In this document: positions 29,692 to 38,705 of the stretch, one piece after another
Layout: every line of letters starts with the position of its first letter
Numbering within the stretch: position 1 is the stretch's first letter
Source: an uncultured beta proteobacterium
GTDB taxonomy: Bacteria; Pseudomonadota; Gammaproteobacteria; Burkholderiales; Rhodocyclaceae
Assembly: GCA_903886975.1 (NCBI GenBank)
Contig: CAISOB010000026.1
Span: forward strand, 27,896-91,895
Length of the DNA: 64,000 nucleotides
Direction: 5' to 3'
Made by a program: the position numbers and the translations under genes
The notes under the pieces: model-generated
The model's input: only the letters and a program-made list of their open reading frames with translations
Told to the model about the DNA's origin: nothing
Database searches by the model: none

Positions 29692-30198
29692 TCAGCTGAC
29701 GGTGGTTTGTCCGGCCAGCTTGCGTATTTCCTTGTCCAGGAAATAGATTCCCTTGCCTTCGAGCCCGATCACCGAAATCTTGTCGAGGATGCTCTTGAAC
29801 AGGCGTTCTTCCTCGTGTTGTTCGCTGACATACCACTGCAGGAACTGGAAGGTGCCGAAATCCTGCTCGGCCAGCGCGCTGGCGACGAGTTGATTGATTC
29901 CGGCCGTGATGCTGATTTCGTGCTTGTAGGTCACCTCGAATACGTCACCCAGCGACTTGTAGCCCGGCGGCGGCGCATTGAGCGCCCCCAGCACGGCAAG
30001 AGCACCCGTCTCGCAGACATAATCGAAGAGCTTGTGCATGTGTTGCAGCTCTTCGCCCGCATGCTCGCGCAGAAAGGCGGCGCTGCCGGTATAGCCCTGG
30101 TGATCGCACCAGGCGCTCATCTGCAAATACAGGTTGGAAGAATATTGTTCGAGCCCGATCTGTTTGTTCAGGCGGTCGGTCATTGCGGGGGTCAGCAT
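29692..30198 (-). CDS. ftnA: Non-haem ferritin
   Basis: Iron storage protein, 168 residues from the ATG at 30198, with AGGAG at the right spacing. A longer frame to 30252 is rejected. The diiron ferroxidase ligands are visible as Glu in IGLEQYSSNLYLQMSAWCD, Glu/His in REHAGEELQHMHKLFDY and Glu in the AEQDFGTFQFLQWYVSEQHEEERLF helix. No haem-ligand Met of bacterioferritin is placed as expected, so FtnA is the better name. Confidence 0.9.
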   Translation of the reverse strand: MLTPAMTDRLNKQIGLEQYSSNLYLQMSAWCDHQGYTGSAAFLREHAGEELQHMHKLFDYVCETGALAVLGALNAPPPGYKSLGDVFEVTYKHEISITAGINQLVASALAEQDFGTFQFLQWYVSEQHEEERLFKSILDKISVIGLEGKGIYFLDKEIRKLAGQTTVS

Positions 30199-30479
30199 GG
30201 TTTCTCCTATGGGCTGATTGAAAAATTCTGTGGGGCCGCGTCCTTCTAACACCGACGTCAGGCGCTCCCTGGATGGCGAATCATACTGTATCGCCGCGTC
30301 GAGCGGATGAGGATCGAGGCCCTGACCCTGCGCCTTGCTGACGCCAGCCGCTCTGTTCGGCAGCGAACAGACGTTGGTCCGCCAAACGCTCAGCGTACGC
30401 GCAAGCGGCGTGAGGGGCGGGAATGGCGAGCGTACCGTTCCGCCGGTGACTGCCGCGAGTGACTTGAGGGATTCGATTC

Positions 30480-31022
30480 ATGCCGCCACGACAGGCCAGC
30501 GTACTGCCCCGCTTGATCGCCGCCATCGCAGTGGCATGGCTGAGCTGTGGCACGGCGTGGCTGGACGCGGCGGCCGCAGAACTTGTCCCGGCTGCGCCGA
30601 CGATAGCGGACGCGCACCAGTATTTCGCCGCGCTGGTCGCCGGCAACGATGTCATCACCATTCACGAATCGATCAACAAGGACGGCGATATTTACGGCTA
30701 CGAGACTTTCCCGGCGCAGCACTATCGTGGTGCGGCATGCCGGTCGAGGATTACCCTGCAGAACGGCGTGAACATCGATCTCGACTGGACCGCCGTCGAG
30801 AAATTCCAGGCCAGGGACGGGTCGCTGAGCATTCTGCATGGCCAGGACGTGCAATTTACTTTCTTCCACATGCTCTCGCTCGAAGGCGGAATCATCGTCG
30901 AACCGGCGAACGCGATCGCACGGCTGATTTTCGGCATCGTTGACGAACTGCCGCGCAACCGGCTGCTCAAAGCCATCGATCTGGTCACTGTCGCCTGCCG
31001 CGCGAAATCGAAGTTCGACTAG
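30480..31022 (+). CDS. Exported protein of unknown function
   Basis: 180 residues with an N-terminal export signal (LPRLIAAIAVAWLSCGTAWLDAAAA). The mature part (AELVPAAPTIADAHQYFAALVAGNDVITIHESINKDGDIYGYETFPAQHYRGAACRSRITLQNG) looks like a small periplasmic domain with two to three cysteines. No family recognised. The 280 bp before it contain no gene I can support. It converges on the gallate dioxygenase gene, whose stop lies 5 bp away. Confidence 0.6.
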   Translation: MPPRQASVLPRLIAAIAVAWLSCGTAWLDAAAAELVPAAPTIADAHQYFAALVAGNDVITIHESINKDGDIYGYETFPAQHYRGAACRSRITLQNGVNIDLDWTAVEKFQARDGSLSILHGQDVQFTFFHMLSLEGGIIVEPANAIARLIFGIVDELPRNRLLKAIDLVTVACRAKSKFD

Positions 31023-31026
31023 CGCC

Positions 31027-32316
31027 TTACTTCTTGTCCCAGGCCACCGACTGCGCGGCCTGGCTGCCCGTCACCGAGTACAGGACCTGGGTATTACGTG
31101 ACTTCATGAAATCTTCGAGCGTCTCGCCGCGCATCGCCGCGTAGATGTGCAGGTTCGACGTTCCGACCGTCGCACCGAGTTTCTCGAGCATGAAGAAGAT
31201 GACGCCGTAATGGATCATGCCGCGCCAGTCGCGGCGGCGCACGAGATCCCTCTCCTCGTCGCTGAGGCCGGCCGCGGCGAATGCGCCTTCCGGATCGGCG
31301 AGAAAGCGCTGGCGCTCTTCCGGAACGATCATGCCGTGCAGGAATTTGTTGAGGCGATAGGCCTTGAGGCTGGTGGCATGGGTGAAGGGGTAGGTGCCGG
31401 CGAGCGCCTCGGCGCCGCGCAATTGCTCGGCCATGCGCTCCCGATGCCGGGCGTCGACCGCGCCGGGCACCGCGATCGAATCGTTCTCGAGCACCAGGGT
31501 GCCGATGCCGGTCATCGACGGCAGGTAGTAGGAACTGTGCACCTTCTTGACGCAAGCCGACAAGGCGCCGCGCATGACGAGCCACATGATGATTTCGGCG
31601 CCTTCGAGCCCGCCGAGCGCGGCATATTCGGCGTGCGTCATGTCGGCCAGGCGCTCGGGGTCGCGGGTGATAATGTCGACGAACTCGCGGTCCCAGGCGA
31701 CATTGTTGAAGCCGGCGCGCTCGCCATGCACTTGATGCGACAGTCCGCCGGTGGCAACGACCGCGACGCGCAGGTCCTCGGGGTAGCTTTCGATCGCCCG
31801 GCGCAGCGCCTGGCCCAGCTTGTAGCAGCGCCGCGCCGTGGGAATCGGGAACTGCAGGACGCCGACCTGCAGCGGCACGATGGTTGTCGGCCACTGCCCG
31901 CCCTGGCGTTCGAGCAGGACCGACATCGGCGAGAAGAAGCCGTGGTCGAGCGGCTTGTCTTGGAAAAACGACATGTCGAATTCTTCGCCCACCAGGCTTA
32001 CGGCGATGTGCTGCGCCAGTTGCGGATTGCCGGGAACCGGCGGCAGGGCGCGCGCGCCGCCGCCCTCGTCGGCAACGGCGTATTCCTTATCGATGCCGAG
32101 CGCGAAAACAGAGTAGTGATCGAAGAAGAAGGAGGTTACGTGGTCGTTGAAGACATAGACGAGAACGTCCGGCTTCATTTCCTTCAACCACTTGCGAACC
32201 GGCTCGAAACTCTCGAAGATCGGCGCCCATGCCGGATCGGACTGCTTGTTGGTGTCATAGGCGAAGCCGATTGTGGGCGTGTGGGAAACGCCGATTCCTC
32301 CGATGATTCGGGCCAT
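31027..32316 (-). CDS. Gallate dioxygenase (fused LigB-LigA type)
   Basis: Extradiol ring-cleaving dioxygenase that opens gallate to oxalomesaconate-type products. From the ATG at 32316 it has 429 residues. The N-terminal about 290 residues are the LigB catalytic domain with metal histidines in GGIGVSHTPTIG and in the VFNDHVTSFFFDHY region, and GGLSHQVHGERAG further on. The C-terminal part (YRLNKFLHGMIVPEERQRFLADPEGAFAAAGLSDEERDLVRRRDWRGMIHYGV) is LigA-like. A single fused chain is typical of GalA/DesB; separate chains are typical of protocatechuate 4,5-dioxygenase. No other aromatic-pathway genes are in the window. Confidence 0.82.
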   Translation of the reverse strand: MARIIGGIGVSHTPTIGFAYDTNKQSDPAWAPIFESFEPVRKWLKEMKPDVLVYVFNDHVTSFFFDHYSVFALGIDKEYAVADEGGGARALPPVPGNPQLAQHIAVSLVGEEFDMSFFQDKPLDHGFFSPMSVLLERQGGQWPTTIVPLQVGVLQFPIPTARRCYKLGQALRRAIESYPEDLRVAVVATGGLSHQVHGERAGFNNVAWDREFVDIITRDPERLADMTHAEYAALGGLEGAEIIMWLVMRGALSACVKKVHSSYYLPSMTGIGTLVLENDSIAVPGAVDARHRERMAEQLRGAEALAGTYPFTHATSLKAYRLNKFLHGMIVPEERQRFLADPEGAFAAAGLSDEERDLVRRRDWRGMIHYGVIFFMLEKLGATVGTSNLHIYAAMRGETLEDFMKSRNTQVLYSVTGSQAAQSVAWDKK

Positions 32317-32428
32317 GGCCGCGTGCCTCCGCAAGCGTGTCGGTGGGGTCAGAAGCGCAGTTTATGGCGAACAGGGAAAGCGTGTCCATGCCTTGTCGGC
32401 AATGCCGTGGCCGGCGGGCGGGTGAACC

Positions 32429-33283
32429 TCAAGCGTTGCAAGCGTCGCGCCGAACCTTGTTGCGCCGCTCGGGCGACCGCGGTGCGTGGCCGAACAATCG
32501 CATCAGCGTAAAGATCGCCACCAGCGTCGTGGCATACACGACAACTTGAATGCCGGTCGGACGATCGGTATAGCCGACCAGCGTATGCAGTGCTTTGCCG
32601 ACGATGCTGGCGTCCGAAAGTGCGCCGGACGTATTCCAGACCACGTGCGGAAGCAGCGTCACCAACCCCGCCTGTTGCAGAAAGACGATGGCTTGTGAAG
32701 CCATGCCGGCGGCAAGCAGCGCGATCAGCCAACTGGTCACGGTGAACACGTGACGCGTCGGAATATTAAGCAGGCCCAAATACATCAAGGCGCTCACGCA
32801 GCCGCCAAGTCCAAGCCCCATTACGCCGCCAAGGAACATGGAAAGCACCGAGTCCCCGCCCGCCAGCGCAATGCCGTAGAGAAACAGGACGATTTCAGAG
32901 CCTTCCCGCAACACGGCAACGCCGACCACGATCGCCAGGGCGGTCAATGAACGCCGTCCGATGACGACATCCTCGCCGAGCGATTTCATTTCATGGGCGA
33001 TATGCCGGCCCTCACGCGCCATCCAGACGTTGTGTGCGGTCAGCATCAATACGGCGATCATCATCACCGATGCATTGAACACTTCCTGTCCACTGCCGGC
33101 CATCATGTCGGCCATGACATCGGCAAATGCCGCGACGAGGCAAGCGCCGGCAATTCCGCCGGCCATTCCGCCGCCGACCCAGAGACCTCTGCGCGGCACG
33201 CCGCGTGTCGCGGCGAGAACGATGCCGATGACCAAGCCGGCCTCGATCACTTCGCGAAAAACGATGATCAAGGTTGCCAGCAT
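32429..33283 (-). CDS. Ftr1-family iron permease
   Basis: High-affinity iron permease in the inner membrane, 284 residues, seven predicted membrane segments. Two REXXE iron-binding motifs are present: REVIEAG near residue 10 and REGSEIV near residue 125. It is the third gene of a minus-strand set with a cupredoxin and a beta-barrel protein, so it probably belongs to a cupredoxin-assisted iron uptake route. The set is preceded by a Fur-like palindrome at 34491. Confidence 0.88.
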   Translation of the reverse strand: MLATLIIVFREVIEAGLVIGIVLAATRGVPRRGLWVGGGMAGGIAGACLVAAFADVMADMMAGSGQEVFNASVMMIAVLMLTAHNVWMAREGRHIAHEMKSLGEDVVIGRRSLTALAIVVGVAVLREGSEIVLFLYGIALAGGDSVLSMFLGGVMGLGLGGCVSALMYLGLLNIPTRHVFTVTSWLIALLAAGMASQAIVFLQQAGLVTLLPHVVWNTSGALSDASIVGKALHTLVGYTDRPTGIQVVVYATTLVAIFTLMRLFGHAPRSPERRNKVRRDACNA

Positions 33284-33294
33284 CTCATTTCGCC

Positions 33295-34074
33295 TTAGAA
33301 GTGCGCTTCATATTCGACGAGCGCTCTCACCACGCCGCGCGCCGCCGCATCGCTCGCGCCGAATAGATAGGCGAGCTGATACTTGATTGCCTGACCTTGC
33401 GGCAGGGGGCCGAAGAGTTTTCCGTAGACTGCCGGGCCGATATAGTGCTCCTGCTTGTTGAAGCTGCCGAGCTGATGTCCCTGGCCCAAGTCGCTTTGGA
33501 TCTCGATGCCGGGCTGGAAAGCGGCGCTGTAACGGTAGCGCGTGTTCCAGAGAAAGACGTAGTCCGGTCCGCCGGTGTGCGCCGAATAGCTCCCGACGTT
33601 CTGGGTAAACCCGATATTGGCGGTGCTGGTGAATCGGCCGACATCCTTCTGCAGCAGTAACTTGACCTCGAGCGAATCCGCTACGCCGTGCCGGGCAGCA
33701 AAATCGTAGGCAACCAGCACCCCGGCATCGAGCCATTTTTCTCCCGGTTCGAAAAACTGGTAGCGGCCTTCGATTTCGCGCGCGGCAAGCTGCGAAGTCC
33801 CACCGGGGTCCTTTGCCGAAACGGCACTGACTTCCACGGTCAGGCGCGGCAGAATTCCGGCTTCCAGCGACACTTCGCTTTCCCGCGCACCATTCTTGTC
33901 GGGATTTCGATCGAATGTGCGGGAGCCGTTGTACTCGAGCGAGAACTCGTGATATTCGGCATTGGGCGAATAGATCTCGTCGGCAGCGCTGTCCTTCATG
34001 GCGCCGGCGAAAGCTGATATTGCCGTTGCGGCAAGGACATATCTAGGCAGTCTTCGGATAAGGGCTGATGGCAT
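33295..34074 (-). CDS. Predicted outer-membrane beta-barrel protein
   Basis: 259 residues from the ATG at 34074 (a longer frame to 34125 is rejected; GGAAGGAC precedes the chosen start). Signal peptide [20 protein letters not shown] to the region around SAADE. The mature chain shows alternating strands ([54 protein letters not shown]) and ends in ...[10 protein letters not shown], the aromatic C-terminus used by outer-membrane assembly. No named family. Placed between the cupredoxin and Ftr1, it could let metal cross the outer membrane (inference). Confidence 0.7.
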   Translation of the reverse strand: MPSALIRRLPRYVLAATAISAFAGAMKDSAADEIYSPNAEYHEFSLEYNGSRTFDRNPDKNGARESEVSLEAGILPRLTVEVSAVSAKDPGGTSQLAAREIEGRYQFFEPGEKWLDAGVLVAYDFAARHGVADSLEVKLLLQKDVGRFTSTANIGFTQNVGSYSAHTGGPDYVFLWNTRYRYSAAFQPGIEIQSDLGQGHQLGSFNKQEHYIGPAVYGKLFGPLPQGQAIKYQLAYLFGASDAAARGVVRALVEYEAHF

Positions 34075-34127
34075 GAAATCGTCCTTCCAGATGGCGCGGG
34101 ATTTCCAGAATGGGTTCGGCAGCAAAA

Positions 34128-34451
34128 CTACTTGGCGACGATGATGCCGGTCGTCGTGTTGCGATGAAAATCGTCGAAGTAGCCATAGCTGCCGGGCTCG
34201 AGCGGTCCGATGAAGACAACGATTTCACTGTTTGCGCCGACGACTTTCTCGCGGTTCATATCGCTGCTCTCGAATTCCGCGGGCGTCGCATCCTGGTTCT
34301 TCACGATGAGCTTGATTCGCTGTCCTGCGGGGATGGTCAGCACCTTGGGAGAAAACTGGTTGTTCTTGAGCGTGAGAACATAGTCTTCGGCATGTGCGGC
34401 GAATGGCAGGAGGGCGGACAAGGCGAGCGAATAGATCAAGAATCTTTTCAT
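34128..34451 (-). CDS. Small periplasmic cupredoxin-domain protein
   Basis: 107 residues, signal peptide [21 protein letters not shown], ribosome site GGAGGAG. The mature domain ([50 protein letters not shown]...[21 protein letters not shown]) is a cupredoxin fold of the EfeO-N/Ftr1-associated kind, which lacks the classic copper cysteine but keeps a histidine near the C-terminus. In related loci these proteins handle iron or copper for Ftr1. First gene of the putative iron operon. Confidence 0.83.
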   Translation of the reverse strand: MKRFLIYSLALSALLPFAAHAEDYVLTLKNNQFSPKVLTIPAGQRIKLIVKNQDATPAEFESSDMNREKVVGANSEIVVFIGPLEPGSYGYFDDFHRNTTTGIIVAK

Positions 34452-34490
34452 CGACTTTGCTCCTCCGTGAGTGATGTATCGGAATCCATG

Positions 34491-34515
34491 AATGCGGATG
34501 ATAATCATTCGCATT
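34491..34515 (-). promoter_or_regulatory. Fur-like operator
   Basis: A 25-bp dyad with ATGATAATCAT at its centre and AATGCG/CGCATT outer arms, differing from perfect symmetry at only one base pair. It matches the GATAATNATTATC-type logic of Fur boxes. It lies about 40 bp before the cupredoxin start, so iron should repress the cupredoxin, barrel and Ftr1 genes. The adjoining 34516-34713 holds no gene; it has one GGCGCTCAC/GTGAGCGCC hairpin at 34636-34666 without a T-run. Confidence 0.75.
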
Positions 34516-34713
34516 AAAGAAGTCAAACGATCAAATCGTTCGGTGCAAGAAGGGGGTAAATCGCTTGCCGGGGTGACCGAGGCGTTTCCCGATCACCGGC
34601 TGTACTGTTCTCGAGGACACCAGCGGGTGACCGACGGCGCTCACGGCTTAGGCGAGGGTGAGCGCCTGCTCGCGGACTCTCGGCATGGATCTGCCGCTGC
34701 TGCGCTGTCAGGC

Positions 34714-35871
34714 TCAGGAATCGACGCGGCTGGCGCTGACCTTGTAGCTGACGCGACCCGTGTCCTGGCTATTGAAACGGCCATCGCCGCTTTCAATCTC
34801 GGGGTAGATCAGGTAGGGCAGCATGCTGCCGGGCGAGCCGCGCAGGCTGACGTCCTGCGCCGCGTTGAAGCCGATCCAGTTCATCTCCCAGAAGCCGAAG
34901 AGCAGCCTCTTCAGCACGCTGAGTCTTGAATCGCCGCTGCTCAGGGATTCCTCGCGCATGGCCTTGCGCACGTCGGCCGGATTGACTGGAACCCAGCCGT
35001 AGCCCGGCGCGTAAAATTCGGCGCGGCATTGTTGCGCTTCGCTCAGGTCGCCTGCGGCGCCGAGGCAAGCAAAGAGTCGCGAGGCATCGATGCGCAAACC
35101 GAACACCGGCCGCGCCGGAATCCCGATCGAGCGGCACAGGCCGACGAAGAGCAGCGAAATCTTCGCACTTCTTCCGGCCAGATCGCCGCTCTCCAGCATA
35201 TTGCCGATGTCGGCATCGCCGACGCCTTTGATCAGCGGATCAAAACTGGTGTTTTCGACGACCCATTCGTAAATGGCCTTGCCCATGGCCAGCGGATCCT
35301 TGATGCGCCCGATCGCCCGCTCGGCGGTGCGGCGCACGACGCCGTCGATGGGGACCAGGCGCGTTGACTGCAGGCAGCGGCGCAGCACCTCGGTGCGCTC
35401 GGCCATCGCGCCATGGCGGGTGATGTCGAAAGGCCGGTCCTGGGTGGACACTTGGCTGGTGATGTGCAGTTGCGGTTCGGCGATTCCTTCAGGCCAGTCG
35501 GCGTAAAAGACTTCCATTTCGGCGACCGGGTCGCGATAGATCCCGGCGGCGGCGAAATTCCCGTGCCAGGTGTGGCCCAGTGAGCGTTCCCACGGGGTGT
35601 CCTTGTACTGGGCTAGCGGCAACCACAGGCGCGCCTTGCCGTGGATGCCCTTGAGGCTGACGGTTGATTGCAGGTCATAGCTGCGCCACTGTGCGAGCGG
35701 TTCGTCAGGAAGGCTGATGACGTTGCGTGCTTCGGCGGCCGGCTCCGAAGCCTTGGTCACCGGCTTTTTTGCTGCCGGTTTTCTTTTCACCGAGCGCCTT
35801 ACCGCCTCGGCTTGCGGCGAAGCCAATAGTGCGAGAACTGCCGAGGCGGCGAGGAAGTCACGTCGTTTCAA
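34714..35871 (-). CDS. Tat-exported transglutaminase-fold protein lacking catalytic residues
   Basis: 385 residues from a TTG at 35871, preceded by GGAG, which gives a twin-arginine signal (MKRRDFLAASAVLALLASPQ). A longer ATG frame (35937) would bury that signal. The C-terminal half is the bacterial transglutaminase-like domain: SGDLAGRSAKISLLFVGLCR and AQQCRAEFYAPGYGWVPVNPADVRKA. Typical members read GKCxDxNALFVGL and AQHCRAEFY. Here the catalytic Cys position is S235 and the His position is Q281, so a peptidase or transglutaminase reaction is unlikely. Role unknown; a binding function in the periplasm is inferred. Confidence 0.82.
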   Translation of the reverse strand: MKRRDFLAASAVLALLASPQAEAVRRSVKRKPAAKKPVTKASEPAAEARNVISLPDEPLAQWRSYDLQSTVSLKGIHGKARLWLPLAQYKDTPWERSLGHTWHGNFAAAGIYRDPVAEMEVFYADWPEGIAEPQLHITSQVSTQDRPFDITRHGAMAERTEVLRRCLQSTRLVPIDGVVRRTAERAIGRIKDPLAMGKAIYEWVVENTSFDPLIKGVGDADIGNMLESGDLAGRSAKISLLFVGLCRSIGIPARPVFGLRIDASRLFACLGAAGDLSEAQQCRAEFYAPGYGWVPVNPADVRKAMREESLSSGDSRLSVLKRLLFGFWEMNWIGFNAAQDVSLRGSPGSMLPYLIYPEIESGDGRFNSQDTGRVSYKVSASRVDS

Positions 35872-35973
35872 TCGACACTCCGCAATGCATAGAAAGCAGC
35901 CTGTGCCAAGGGGGTGGCAGCTGCCGAAAACGAACAAGCCGCGTCAAGGGACACGGCTCGATGAGGAAGAAAA

Positions 35974-37398
35974 TTATAGCACTTCGCCCGCGTAGTCGGC
36001 GAGGCGCGAACGTTCACCGCGCTGCAGCGTGACGTGGCCCGAATGTTCCCAGCCCTTGAAGCGGTCGACGACATAGGTCAGGCCGGAACTGCCTTCGGTG
36101 AGATACGGCGTGTCGATCTGCGCGATGTTGCCCATGCAGACGACCTTGGTTCCGGGGCCGGCGCGCGTGATCAGCGTTTTCATCTGCTTGGGCGTGAGGT
36201 TCTGCGCCTCGTCGATGATCAGGAATTTGTTGAGGAAGGTGCGGCCGCGCATGAAGTTGAGCGACTTGATCTTGATGCGGTTGCGAATCAGGTCGTGCGT
36301 CGCCGCCCGCCCCCATTCGCCGGCGCTGTCGTCGGTCTTGTTGAGCACTTCGAGGTTGTCTTCGAGGGCGCCCATCCACGGCCCCATTTTTTCTTCCTCG
36401 GTTCCCGGCAGGAAACCGATGTCCTCGCCCACCGGAACCGTCACCCGCGTCATGATGATCTCCGAGTAGAGCTTCTTGTCGAGTACCTGGGTCAGCGCGG
36501 CGGCGAGGGTCAGCAGTGTTTTTCCGGTGCCGGCCTGGCCGAGCAGGGTGACGAAATCGACGTCCGGATCCATCAGCAGGTTGAGCGCGAAATTCTGCTC
36601 GCGGTTGCGCGCGGTGATCCCCCAGACGCTGTTCTTGGCGTGGGAATAGTCGGTCAGCGTCTCGAACTGCGCCGTCTTGCCGGCGATCTCGCGAACGATC
36701 GCATAGAGCGGCTGCTCGGCCTCCTGATAGATGAACTCGTTGACCAGCAGCTTCGAACAGAGCGGGCCGGTGACGCGGTAAAGGGTACGGTTGTCGCGCT
36801 TCCAGGATTCCATCCCCTGGCCGTGCTTGTCCCAGAAATTGGCCGGCAGTTCCCGCACGCCGGTATACAGGAGGTCGGTGTCCTCGAGCACCTTGTCGTT
36901 GAAGTAGTCCTGGGCTTCGAGTCCGAGCGCACGCGCCTTGATGCGCATATTGATGTCTTTCGACACCAGGATGACGGCGCGTTCCGGGTGGCGCCGTTGC
37001 AGATGTATGACGACGGCAAGGATCTGGTTGTCCGCGTTGGCCGTCGGCAGGTCGATCGGCAGTTCCTTGGCGATCGCTTCGGTTTGCAGGAAGAGGCGGC
37101 CGCTGGCGAGCTTCTGCGACGGGCCGGAGAGGGCGATGCCGTCCTCGATGCCGTCGTGCTGGCTGCTGACGATTTCGTCCAGGGTTCGCGTCACTTGCCG
37201 CGCGTTGCGCGCGACTTCGGACAGGCCTTTCTTGTTGTGGTCGAGTTCCTCGAGCGTCATGATCGGCACGAAGACATCGTGCTCCTCGAAGCGATAGACG
37301 CTGGTCGGATCGTGCAACAGGACATTGGTATCGAGGACGAAGAGCTTGGTCAGCGCCGAGACGGGTTTCCCGGTGCGGGCGGCGGTCTTGTGAGCCAT
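35974..37398 (-). CDS. PIN domain-PhoH family ATPase
   Basis: 474 residues. The N-terminal PIN-like nuclease domain starts KLFVLDTNVLLHDPTSVYRF and has acidic residues in LEELDHNK and ILVSKDINMRIKA. The C-terminal PhoH ATPase domain has Walker A LLGQAGTGKTLLTLAAAL, Walker B KFLIIDEAQNLTPKQMKTLITRAGPGTKVVCMGN and a conserved IDTPYLTEGSSGLTYVVDRF. This PIN-PhoH order is the PhoH2/YlaK type, associated with RNA unwinding and cleavage. The ATG at 37398 is preferred over 37434. Confidence 0.9.
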   Translation of the reverse strand: MAHKTAARTGKPVSALTKLFVLDTNVLLHDPTSVYRFEEHDVFVPIMTLEELDHNKKGLSEVARNARQVTRTLDEIVSSQHDGIEDGIALSGPSQKLASGRLFLQTEAIAKELPIDLPTANADNQILAVVIHLQRRHPERAVILVSKDINMRIKARALGLEAQDYFNDKVLEDTDLLYTGVRELPANFWDKHGQGMESWKRDNRTLYRVTGPLCSKLLVNEFIYQEAEQPLYAIVREIAGKTAQFETLTDYSHAKNSVWGITARNREQNFALNLLMDPDVDFVTLLGQAGTGKTLLTLAAALTQVLDKKLYSEIIMTRVTVPVGEDIGFLPGTEEEKMGPWMGALEDNLEVLNKTDDSAGEWGRAATHDLIRNRIKIKSLNFMRGRTFLNKFLIIDEAQNLTPKQMKTLITRAGPGTKVVCMGNIAQIDTPYLTEGSSGLTYVVDRFKGWEHSGHVTLQRGERSRLADYAGEVL

Positions 37399-37441
37399 CA
37401 AGGAAGTTTCTCCGGTGGTTGCGGGGCGAATCAAAGCGCGA

Positions 37442-37897
37442 TCATAACGTCTTTACGAAATCGAGGACTTCCTGGGCATGTCCCGGCGCCTTGATGCCAC
37501 GCCATTCGCGCCGCAGCACGCCCTTGCCGTCGATGACGAAGCTGCTGCGTTCGATGCCGCGCACCTGCTTGCCGTACATCGTCTTCATCTTGATCACCGC
37601 GAACTGGGCGCAGAGCTTTTCTTCGCTATCGGCGAGCAGGTCGAAGGGCAGTTCCTGTTTGCTCTTGAAGTTTTCGTGCGAGCGCAGGCTGTCGCGCGAA
37701 ACGCCGACTACCTCGCAGCCGGCGGCGACGAAGTCCGGGTAGAGGTCGCGAAACTGCTGCGCCTCGGTGGTGCACCCGGGGGTGCTGTCCTTGGGGTAGA
37801 AATAAATGACGAGCGTCCTGCCGCGCGCGCCGGCAAGCGTGAAGTCTTTTCCGCCGGTAGCCGGAAGGCTGAATTCGGCGACGGGTTGATCGATCAT
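37442..37897 (-). CDS. bcp: Thioredoxin-dependent peroxiredoxin (Bcp/PrxQ)
   Basis: 151-residue thiol peroxidase. The peroxidatic cysteine is C42 in YPKDSTPGCTTEAQQFRDL. The resolving cysteine that E. coli Bcp places five residues later is Gln47 here. Remaining cysteines are C61 and C96, so either C96 resolves the sulfenic acid or the enzyme works as a one-Cys type. Two adjacent minus-strand genes (phoH, bcp) are separated by 43 bp. Confidence 0.92.
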   Translation of the reverse strand: MIDQPVAEFSLPATGGKDFTLAGARGRTLVIYFYPKDSTPGCTTEAQQFRDLYPDFVAAGCEVVGVSRDSLRSHENFKSKQELPFDLLADSEEKLCAQFAVIKMKTMYGKQVRGIERSSFVIDGKGVLRREWRGIKAPGHAQEVLDFVKTL

Positions 37898-38055
37898 GGG
37901 CAGGGCCTTTCAATGGCGTCAGGGGTCGATTGTAGTAAAAAAGAAGGGTGGCCGGTCAAGTCGGAAGCCCGCCCGGACCGATTTTGGGGGTGCGCTTTGC
38001 CGCCGAATCCGCTAACCTTGCGGTCTTTGTCCACGCACTGCCTGCGGAGAGCGCC

Positions 38056-38682
38056 ATGCCGGCCATCGAAGTCAAGCATCCCCTCGTCAAGCACAAGATC
38101 GGCTTGCTGCGCGAAGTCAACATCAGCACCAAGAAATTCCGCGAACTGACCGCCGAACTCGCGCGCCTCTTGACCTACGAGGCGTGCGCCGATTTTGCCA
38201 TGGAACGCTGCGTGATCCAGGGCTGGGCGGGACCGGTTGAAATCGAACAGATCAAGGGCAAGAAGATCTCGGTCGTGCCCATCCTGCGCGCCGGCCTGGG
38301 CATGCTCGACGGGGTTCTCGACCTGATCCCGAGCGCCAAGGTGAGCGTCGTCGGGATCGCCCGCAATCACCAGACGCTGATGCCCGAACCCTATTTCGAG
38401 CGCTTCGTCGGCCAGCTCGACGAGCGCCTGGCGCTGATCGTCGATCCGATGCTGGCCACCGGCGGTTCGCTGATCGCCACCATCGACATGTTGAAACGCA
38501 ACGGCTGCAAGCAGGTGCGCGCCCTGGTGCTGGTCGCCGCGCCGGAAGGCGTCGCCGCCGTGCACGCGGCGCATCCCGACGTCGAGGTCTATACCGCGGC
38601 GATCGACAGCCACCTCAACGAGGTCGGCTACATCATTCCCGGACTGGGGGATGCCGGCGACAAGATTTTCGGAACCAGATAG
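38056..38682 (+). CDS. upp: Uracil phosphoribosyltransferase
   Basis: Salvages uracil to UMP with PRPP. 208 residues; starts [24 protein letters not shown] loop is [20 protein letters not shown] and the uracil-binding C-terminus reads [15 protein letters not shown] lies seven bases before the ATG. It is followed after 23 bp by the uracil permease gene, making a salvage operon. Confidence 0.97.
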   Translation: MPAIEVKHPLVKHKIGLLREVNISTKKFRELTAELARLLTYEACADFAMERCVIQGWAGPVEIEQIKGKKISVVPILRAGLGMLDGVLDLIPSAKVSVVGIARNHQTLMPEPYFERFVGQLDERLALIVDPMLATGGSLIATIDMLKRNGCKQVRALVLVAAPEGVAAVHAAHPDVEVYTAAIDSHLNEVGYIIPGLGDAGDKIFGTR

Positions 38683-38705
38683 ACCATAAGGGGGAGGAAA
38701 GTCCG

